DNA from: Pampus argenteus
Lineage: Eukaryota > Chordata > Actinopteri > Scombriformes > Stromateidae
Direction: 5' to 3'
NCBI GenBank assembly: GCA_036937835.1
Contig: CM072861.1
Coordinates: 6,736,001 to 6,800,000 of the forward strand
Length of the DNA: 64,000 nt
Positions 50,601 through 64,000 of this stretch are shown piece by piece (within the stretch, counting starts at the first letter, position 1; every line of letters starts with the position of its first letter). The notes below the pieces were generated by a model that was given only the letters and a program-made list of their open reading frames with translations, ran no database searches and was not told the DNA's origin. Both the position numbers and the translations under genes were made by a program.

Positions 50601-51964
50601 AAGTCAAACACAACTAAAATAGGCCTGACAGTTATAGTACCCATCAGGATACCAGGAAAAGACCCCACCAATCCATCCAACTACAGAACAACTGCTTTGA
50701 TATTCAACATGTCTGTCATGACTGGAATCAGCGGTGAGGAGGGTACACGTGAATAAAGCAGTGGTAGCAGTATTTTTTGATGTGGAAAGAATATGATTTA
50801 TTGTGGGGGGAAAAGGGCTTATTAATTAATCAAATACATATATGATTGCCAGAGTTATTGCCTTGCAGTGGGTAGAAGGCGTCAGGACAGTGAGAGTGGT
50901 AACTGCATCAGGTTGGCGTGCAGCATTAAGGAGTTTGACATTTTGCGAGGAGGAGGAGCGGGAAAAAGAGGAAGAAGTGTTACATTGGTTTAGTTTGTAA
51001 TATTCCTTTAACTGAGAATTTGTGTGTCAAGCTACATATTAGGTTGTTTTCTTTACTTTTAGGAAATTATTGAAAAAGCACAAAATTACACAGTGAAAGA
51101 TATTTTATTTTATTTTTTAATAACCTCTATGTATGAATCCAGAAAGCCTATATATAAGCACATACTTCTAAACTAAAACCAACTTAACACTTCCAGTTTT
51201 TCATTACAATCCTTCTCCTGTACCTAGCAGGTGTATGCATGAGTGCATCGCAGTGGTTGAACAGGTACGCTTACCTGTTCCTTTGTCAAAGTTCTTGTTG
51301 TTGATAATCAGACATGTTCCCAGGCAGGAGTAGTCCATCCTGTAGCGGTAAAGGTCATCGCAGCCCGCTGCTTTGCCGCCGCTGGAGTCCGTTTCCTCGG
51401 TAGTCTTACTACTGAAATTTTATACACACAGTCATGAATACACATTGAACTGAATGAATTGCACTGTTTACACTTAAACGCATCTTTCAACATGTTTTTG
51501 TCAGTAAACCTGTTTGACTGATCTCTGTGCTGCATGAACACACACATCACTGATGGATGTGCTTTTTGGAACATCTCATTATACTGGTTGATTTAGCGAA
51601 GCAGCTGTTCAACACTTTTAAGGGCGCATTTAATAAAACATGTGCTTCTACTTGATTGAAATAAATAATAAAATAAATAAATAAATAATGTATGTAGAAA
51701 TGGTTTATAGCATATACAGATAGACAGTATTACAGTATTTGCTGGACATAAAAGTCAAACTATTACCAGGTTGATCAACAAGCTTACTTGCCATAAAAAA
51801 AAAAAAAAATCTGCTTTTTGACTTTGAATCCAGTCTGAGAACATTTACTGTATTTTCATTAGCCAGAGCTGAACAGTTTCACTCACACATAATTACCTCT
51901 TTGAAAACAATTTCAGGGCGTCCACTTGGTCCACCGCACCCCGATCATCGCCGGCTTTATCCAT
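47646..51964 (-). CDS. casp3: Caspase-3, complete coding region in 6 coding exons
   Basis: Executioner cysteine protease of apoptosis, cytosolic, cleaving after DEVD-type sites. Exons on the minus strand: 51964-51897 (ATG), 51411-51275, 48971-48843, 48706-48531, 48306-48186, 47881-47646 (TGA). Phases agree throughout and give 288 aa (human CASP3 is 277). Seen in the protein: a short prodomain; MDYSCLGTCLIINNKNFDKGTGM; SRNGTDVD-type loop (STRNGTDVDAA); catalytic His130 in LLSHGDEG; catalytic Cys172 in FFIQACRG; the large/small subunit cleavage site VETD186-S187 (IETD in human); DFLYAYSTAPGYYSWRN; and the C-terminal KKQIPCIVSMLTK. Position beside irf2 and the short prodomain favour casp3 over casp7. 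Intron 2 (51274-48972) holds antisense LINE remnants. A decayed copy of the last exon lies at 43815-44006. Confidence 0.95.
49330..50960 (+). mobile_element. Degenerate LINE (ORF1 and start of RT) inside casp3 intron 2
   Basis: ORF1 part: an open frame (49337-49729) ends in VRAYVPPPLKCFKCQ, the start of a CCHC zinc knuckle; the rest of the knuckle (HMAATCKEK) is in another frame, followed by stops. RT part: about 50635-50740 reads VPIRIPGKDPTNPSNYRTTAL, the motif before the palm domain, and about 50755-50800 reads AVVAVFFDVERI (palm motif A) before it decays. A separate roughly 400-bp insert lies between them. The element is antisense to casp3 and lies wholly inside the intron. Confidence 0.7.
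50225..50632. mobile_element. Repeat-like insert nested in the LINE
   Basis: This sequence separates the ORF1-like and RT-like parts of the surrounding LINE. It includes GGTACACAAAAGGCAGTCAG and a string of CAAAACAGGAAGT-like short motifs, and it resembles dispersed fish repeats. No coding capacity or clear terminal repeat was found, so the family is left open. Confidence 0.4.
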
Positions 51965-53505
51965 GTTTCTACAGACATAAGAGGCAAAAAATCAAAATCT
52001 GACAACACAAACTGTAAGGAAACTGGAACTAACCGCCAACATAAACACCAATTTGTTTACCTCCTATCCTTCCCTGATATACAGTACATTATCCTACACT
52101 CACATGCACAGTGAGCATCAAATTATAATGAATCACATCTTTTCTCATAACATCTAAAAGAACTATTGACATACTAACTAGTATGTGAAACTGTGGCAAG
52201 CTTGTTACAGGGATACTTGTAGTGTCAATAATGTCAATTCCTGGATGTTCTGCCGTGATCCCAGTTGATATGTGTACTGAAGTAGCACATCACATGACAC
52301 AAATGGTAAAAATCTAGACCACAACCAGTTCAAAAAACTAAAAAATGGATTAAATTAATGAGATTCCAGAGACCAATAAAAACAGTTTAAGATTTGTGAC
52401 ACCTGACTGGTCTAAATGGGTCTGGGTGGATAAATATACATATAAAAATATATAAACTCAATAATATCTCACTGGAAAACAAATCTAAAATACCAATCAA
52501 CTAAATATACTTGACATCAAAAAGCAGGTAGAAATATTGCTTTTCTACATGTTACTGCTTGTTGAATCGGTGGTTTGATTACTCATGAAGCTTTTACTGC
52601 ACTTATACAAAACGAGCTTTGAGTCATCAACTCGAGTAAAACTTTGTCTTTCACTTTGAGTGTGTGTGTGTGTGTGTGTGAGTGTGAAGCCCTGCCCTGG
52701 TCAAACTCCAACACAGAGAACAGAAAGCAGGATAGAAGCAGCACGACCATAAATGAGAACAAAAAGTAGAGACTTTTGCTATTCATTCGGCTAAGGCGCT
52801 GTGAAAAAATATTTAGACACACTGCACATAAGTCCTACAATGGTAGAGAAAACCCTGCAAGCACAACAGCCAATGGTGTAACTTTATCAGTCAGTCAGTC
52901 AGTCAGTGACATTCATAGGTATGGGTCTGGTGCAGTCAAACCATAAAACATAATCAAACTGGCCAAGAGTGGCTCGTTCTATGCATGATTTCTTCAGGAC
53001 AAGAAACAATATCGTCTAGACCTGCTCTACATTTCTTGTGATTTGACACTGCGTAAATAAAACTGAATCGACTTAAAAAGTAGTTTCCATTTTCCAAGCT
53101 TTTGACAGAATTTGGCCCTGGGTTTTTATGCTGAACCCTACTCGTAGATGAAATTAATCTTTTCGGTAATGTGGGTGAACTGGCCCTTTAAATGTCTTAG
53201 TCTGGTTATTGTGGTTAACGTGATTGAGACGTAAATAGCCTACATATGTCTTTACAATACACGATATCTCATTGTGTAGCATTACAAATCTCGCGATAAA
53301 GACGCAGGTCATAACGAAACTGTCAAAACAGGAAATTATTTACATCACTTATCAGCAAAGTTGCAGTTGAATAATACGAAAACATGTTCGTCAAGAGTCG
53401 CCGTTAACGTGTGTCGTTACATGTAATTCACGGTATTTGTTTAACACGGGAAGAAGCGACGTGCAGACACAAAAAGCAACAACTGTCTGTCCACTGAGGA
53501 CATAC

Positions 53506-53720
53506 CTGTTTAAGACACAAACTGACACGTAGAAATAATAACAATGAAGTGACAAAATACTGAGAGCACAATAAACGAACCTGTATTTGTGGTTGTAGGT
53601 CTTGACTGGTCCCCTTTCCAACATGTAATCTCATTACAAGGAAATGTCAAAATGATAAAAGTACAAGGCAGGAACTTTCAGCCAATCAGGGACGAGGATC
53701 ACTGTGTGGGCGGGAGAAAC
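53506..53720 (-). promoter_or_regulatory. casp3: casp3 non-coding first exon and promoter (candidate)
   Basis: A strong donor (TTAAACAG before GTATGT, exon end 53506) lies about 1.5 kb upstream of the casp3 start codon and would fit a 5' UTR exon. Behind it are a CCAAT box (GCCAATCAGG on the plus strand, about 53680) and a GC box (GGGCGGG, about 53708). No TATA box is obvious. The region lies about 0.5 kb from the 3' end of cenpu, so the two genes are packed head to tail. The assignment is inferred from position and motifs. Confidence 0.45.
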
Positions 53721-54069
53721 CGCAACACGACAGGAACACCTTGATCTATATATAGTTATAGTTTTGTTTTGTTTTTTTCACTATTTTCTTACATTTTATC
53801 GATGAACGGACGCAATAATCAGTAACTTAACTGGTGCACAATGCAACATGTGACTTTGATTTATTTTACTTTCATTTCATTCCCTCAGTATGTCAGCGTA
53901 GGTTGTGCAATTTAAAACATTAAGAAGTTTACCTACTGCTACATTTTCAGTTTTAGGCTACATAATAGAAATCATACCTGAGAATAGTCTTTACATGTTT
54001 GATGCAAATAAAGGAAACATTGATACACACAAACACACACACACACTAACAAAAATGCCCTCATTTGTA

Positions 54070-54075
54070 TTTATT
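54070..54075 (-). terminator. cenpu: Candidate cenpu polyadenylation signal
   Basis: AATAAA on the minus strand about 146 bases past the cenpu stop codon and upstream of the casp3 promoter. A long (GT)n array lies between stop and signal. It is the nearest good match, and no other evidence is available. Confidence 0.45.
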
Positions 54076-54144
54076 GTAATATTCTGTTCATCTTGCAATG
54101 TTTCATCCTGTATAATGGCCAGAGTTTTAAACCTGTGAGCATTG

Positions 54145-54147
<3 letters not shown>

Positions 54148-54204
<57 letters not shown>
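54148..54204. repeat. (GT)n microsatellite in the cenpu 3' end
   Basis: About 28 GT units just downstream of the cenpu stop codon, in its inferred 3' UTR (CA repeats in the RNA). Confidence 0.95.
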
Positions 54205-54207
<3 letters not shown>

Positions 54208-54220
54208 ATGCTACAGCACA

Positions 54221-59972
<5,752 letters not shown>

Positions 59973-59979
59973 CTGTGGA

Positions 59980-62103
59980 AACAAAGAGGACAGACGTTTA
60001 CATGACGAACCTCAAACCAAACTCCACTCAGTCACTGAGCCCATTCATGTGTCCTAATGCTAACGTTTCTGTTTCTGCTATTTGGTATCTTTATTTTTTT
60101 TTAAAGCCACCGTTATTTTGACCACTTTTCTCCACATAAATACATTATGAGCTGCGGCTGTAAACTCATGAATCAACTGTAAAAGTGTAGCTAACGTTAC
60201 ACGTTGAAACTAAAATAGCAGAGTAGCTAGCATGGTAGTAACGTTATGTTTCTAGTTGTATTTGCCATTACAAAGATATGGTAGCGTTAAACCACAGATT
60301 TAGATTTGGATATTTAATGAATTCATATAGAGACTTCATATTTCTTACTTCATTTTGGACAATATACAGCTTCAATGACGAGTTTGTTTTGAAAACACTC
60401 TGTAGGTTCAAACTGAAACAGCTTCCCGCTAAATGTTTGGACTTCCGGGATGTACCATTGTAGATAAACAGTAGGGGTGTTCTTCTTTTGGTGAGGTGGA
60501 CTAGACGCTGCAGTGGCGTGTTGCTGCCCTCTACTGTTCTTTATATGTTGTTGCATATCATCCAACACTATAGGAATGAGCCTTTATCACATCCTGCTTC
60601 GTAAAATCAGTACATGAATCTCTGTCAGTATATCAGGTCTGGACATGGATTTGGTTTCTCTTATTGTAATCAAAGCTGCTGCTGAATCACAGAATATTAT
60701 ATATTGAATTATCCTTTTTTTTTATCCTCTATAAGTGCCATAATATTGACAGTATCTCTGCTATGAATACTGACATTTTAATCTAATATTCTAGGTTCTG
60801 GGACATGATGGTATGACTGGCCAGCAGACTGGAGGGTACATATTAATTCATATTTATATTAATATTAATATGGTCTAATTCATACACCTTAGATTGTAGC
60901 TTATTTCAAAGTTTGTTTTGTGCTTTCTTGCTCTTCACAATGTTGTTGAGCAGGCATTCAGTCTCTATATCCGTTTATTTTCATTAAGTATTTCAATCCA
61001 TGTTTATATCATCTAATTTCCAAGAGCATCTCTCCCATAAGCCATGCATCAGTAATCAGTAGCTGACATTAGTTCATTTTGAGAAACATTTGAGAAACAT
61101 TTATATTTTTATATTAATACAGGGTTGTTATGAGGTGGGACAATTAAAAAATAATGAAAAAGATACAGTTTAAAATGAGTTTATGGGGTTAAAGTTACAG
61201 TATATCACAGTTGCTAATACAGTTTATTAACATTTATTATATGTACTAAACAATTGTTTCAAAGTGACAATTTGCTGAAGTATTGGTTCAGTTTCCACTC
61301 TGAATAACAAGTAGTGTTGAAATTAAAAGAGGCCTAAAAGAAGACGAGTACTTTATTAAAGCAGTGAAATTAATACATAAATAATGACTAAACAACTCTA
61401 AACAAAAGGGATGCTTTTTATTTATCGTGGTCCAGTTAAAGTTCATAATAAATAAAATACTTTTAGGAAACAACTAGTCTTGGTTTTATGAATACTAAAT
61501 ATTAAGATTATAGTTCTCTGATGGAACAAATGACATGACAGCTTTCAGACGGCTTTTAATTATTTTTTTTTATAAAATATATCCGAGAGCACAGTAGAAA
61601 CAATTATAGCAAGACAAAAGATGCAGACAAAAGTATTTCCATGAAATTAAAACCAGATAATACACAAGGACTCTTGTGAACGTTATCTTTTCACCCTGAT
61701 AAAAAGTAGAATCATTTAAGGAAATTGATTCTGAAAGTCTCTTTCCCTCCTGTAACCATCATAAATAAATTAAAACATTAATACCGTTTCCCTACATCCT
61801 GATTGTTTTTTAGTACCTGAATTCCCTGTGTACAGCTAGCTGTGTTTGCATTAAAATCATATGGCTTACTCTGCTGGTTCTCACAATCCTAATTAATGAA
61901 ATGATTTAAGGACCCAACAGAAACGCTCCTGTTATGCTGTGCGGATTTCAGCTCAACAAACATATTAAAATAAAATTATGACATCTGACAAAAAAAAAAT
62001 CTCTTCAAAGACACTGACTAAACTGGTGTTTAGTTCAAACCTCACTGTTTTACTGGTCCCAGCCTTCCCTTTTTATATTTAAAACTTAAAAGCTTTGTGT
62101 GCT

Positions 62104-62138
<35 letters not shown>

Positions 62139-62550
62139 GAGGTACTGTGTATGGTTCATGACGCTGAGCTCCTGAGATATCCAATGCTACAAAGCTGCAC
62201 TGTGATAGTTCCCTCTATAATGCACTTAATGCAGTTAACATCACAACACAACTGATCACAATCAACATATTATCACCATATTTGTACTCTACATAGTACA
62301 GACAAAACTAACTCATCAACAGACGTATTCATTTTACACATAGAATCTACTCTGCACCCACAGAGACTTTGTATACTGTGCCCATGTCATTCGTTTAATT
62401 AAAAGCTATATCGCCTCCTGCTCCTGTTGCTTCCAGTGTTACCAGCCATAAGGTCTAAACAGGCTGATGAGAAGAGGACTCCACCTTGTCCTCCGGCTCT
62501 CTAGCTCTCCCTTTGCTGTCTAAACCTTTGGCAGAGCTCCTCTGTCTCTT
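59980..62550. other. cenpu upstream region and acsl1 3' region
   Basis: The missing cenpu 5' exon and promoter should lie within about 60.0-60.6 kb; I could not fix the ATG exon by phase and donor. From about 60.6 to 62.55 kb the sequence is AT-rich, without coding motifs, and probably includes the acsl1 3' UTR. Confidence 0.5.
62106..62136. repeat. (GT)n microsatellite in the acsl1 3' region
   Basis: About 15 GT units, roughly 420 bases past the acsl1 stop codon, probably in its 3' UTR. Confidence 0.9.
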
Positions 62551-62553
62551 CTT

Positions 62554-63806
62554 CTACACGTTGATCCCAGCGTACAGCTCGTCTATCTGGGATCTGAAGT
62601 ATTGTCGCATTTCGTTCCTCTTGGCCTTCAGCGTCGGTGTGAGCAGGCCGTTCTCGATGGAGAACAACTCAGTGTGGATGTAGATATCCTTCACCTAGAG
62701 GACACACACACACACACGTTTTATTAGAGGGGGTAATCATGTCTTACTGCTGGTGAAACAGCACCTCATGCTTCATCAATCATTTATTAAACCAGTGTTC
62801 TACCTGCTCAAAGGACTTGAGGCCTCCTTCCTTTCCCAGCCGCACCATGTCCTCCAAGATGGCTGCCTTGACTTCCTGTACAGTCAGAATGTAAACATAC
62901 AGCAGGTGAAATTAATCTTTCATAAAAATACGACACGGCTCTACTGCAACTGTTCAATCGCTACATGTGAGCCTTCATTTCAGTTGCAAGTAGTCGAGTG
63001 GCTACTTGTGTTCTGCTAGCTGCCACATTAAGACCACAAGAGTGTGGAGCTTTATTAGAGCTCACTCATGATTAATAAGGACATCCCATCACTTTTCTGT
63101 ACATGGCACAATTGAACCCAGATGATTTGTTGAAGCAGGAGGTGTTTGGTAAAAATAAAAACGCGTGTTCAGGAGCTGAAAGCAGAAATACAAAGTGATT
63201 AAATAGAAGCTATCTAGAAGCACGCAGGTTTACTGGGCGTAAAAGAGACATAACACAACATGATTTTCAAAGAACATGTTTTTTTTTTTTAAATCATTCT
63301 CCTTTTAGTAGAGAAAAAAAAATGCTTACAACAGCAGCAAAGTCATCCGTAGAACAGTAATGCAGCTGCCAACTGCCAGTTAAATCATCACCTTTCTGCA
63401 TACGTCTTAATAAAAATGAGGAGCAGTGTGTGTGCAACGGATTATTACCGCTCTGCCACATAGCTCGTTATAGCTGCCCTTCAGTCCGAGGGTCTTCTTG
63501 GCCCAACCAGGCAGGAACTCATGGTCAGGAACCACCACTGCTACCAGACACGCCTGGAGACAATTCATTAAATTAAACGCTGTAGGGATTATCAGAGCTC
63601 TTCAATTTACATAATTAGTTTGCAGAACACACATGCAGAATTTCCTGCACCGACCTGCAGACTGTCCCCGTGTACGAAGACCTGCACCACCGCATCACTC
63701 CTCACGTAGATGTTCTCTATCTTTTCAGGAGCGATGTACTCCCCCTGTGCCAGCTTAAAGATATGCTTCTTCCTGTCCACGATCCTCAGCGTGCCATTCT
63801 GCATGT

Positions 63807-63849
<43 letters not shown>

Positions 63850-64000
63850 TTGAATGAACCTCTGTCCACATATTTACATTAACAGGCCGTCAGAGATACA
63901 GAACAAGAGCATTTCTTGACATCTACCGGAAGCCATTTCCCAATATCTCCTGTGTGCACCCATCCGTCTGTATCGATAGCCTCCGCAGTCTTCTCCGGTT
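62554..64000 (-). CDS. acsl1: Long-chain acyl-CoA synthetase 1, C-terminal part (cut by window edge)
   Basis: Activates long-chain fatty acids to acyl-CoA using ATP at ER, mitochondrial outer or plasma membranes. Exons in the window: 64000-63927 (partial), 63798-63655, 63553-63449, 62875-62804, 62694-62554 (TAG), all phase 0, giving the last 177 aa. Visible motifs are DGWVHTGDIGKWLP (fatty-acyl-CoA synthetase signature), DRKKHIFKLAQGEYIAPEKI, VFVHGDSLQ, LVAVVVPD, AILEDMVRLGK and the end FRSQIDELYAGINV. These match vertebrate ACSL1 closely (human tail FRSQIDDLYSTIKV). ACSL5 and ACSL6 are close paralogues; the link to cenpu, casp3 and irf2 favours ACSL1. Which fish acsl1 duplicate this is cannot be decided here. 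Two of the introns have GT arrays next to the acceptor. Confidence 0.93.
63810..63846. repeat. acsl1: (CA)n array next to an acsl1 splice acceptor
   Basis: On the minus strand (TG)n and GCGCACATGCAG lead into the exon at 63798. The array fills the place of a normal polypyrimidine tract. Confidence 0.93.

Noticed and set aside
47646..51964. casp7 as the identity of the caspase
   Set aside because: The gene neighbours irf2, cenpu and acsl1, has a short casp3-type prodomain and ends like CASP3.

Overview
This window is nuclear DNA of a ray-finned (teleost) fish. It is AT-rich, full of (CA)n/(GT)n, (CT)n and tri- and tetranucleotide arrays, and carries decayed LINE and MITE remnants of fish type. 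Its genes are split into short exons with GT..AG introns. All recognised genes lie on the minus strand.

The right half is a known vertebrate synteny block (human 4q35). Reading leftwards along the minus strand it holds the 3' end of acsl1 (62.55-64.0 kb, running off the right edge), cenpu (54.2-60.0 kb), casp3 (47.6-52.0 kb coding, promoter near 53.6 kb) and irf2 (34.0-39.4 kb coding, promoter near 41.2 kb). I reconstructed each gene exon by exon from splice sites and phase: irf2 gives 333 aa, casp3 288 aa, cenpu at least 455 aa, and the acsl1 part 177 aa. PRIMPOL, which lies between CASP3 and CENPU in human, is not in the roughly 0.5 kb gap here.

The main novelty lies between irf2 and casp3. 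A segment running from irf2 intron 5 to casp3 intron 5 has been tandemly duplicated. The order is now irf2 (complete), casp3 last-exon copy (43.8-44.0 kb), irf2 exons 1-5 copy (44.4-46.4 kb), casp3 (complete). The irf2 copy keeps an intact DNA-binding domain, identical in protein to the parent, but has no C-terminal exons. The casp3 exon downstream of it is a pseudogene with a nonsense codon, a 42-nt deletion and a 2-nt frameshift, yet its splice acceptor is intact and in phase with irf2 exon 4. The arrangement could therefore make a DNA-binding-domain-only IRF2 with a short caspase-derived tail.

The left half (1-34 kb) is gene-poor. It holds one unrecognised two-exon coiled-coil gene (23.0-24.2 kb, 369 aa, with a 14-residue repeat). 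A fragment of that gene, 181 bp of it identical, sits 5 kb away in inverted orientation (28.3-28.5 kb). It also holds two LINE fragments (12.6-13.6 and 30.95-31.65 kb), MITE-like inverted-repeat elements and many microsatellites. The rest looks intergenic.
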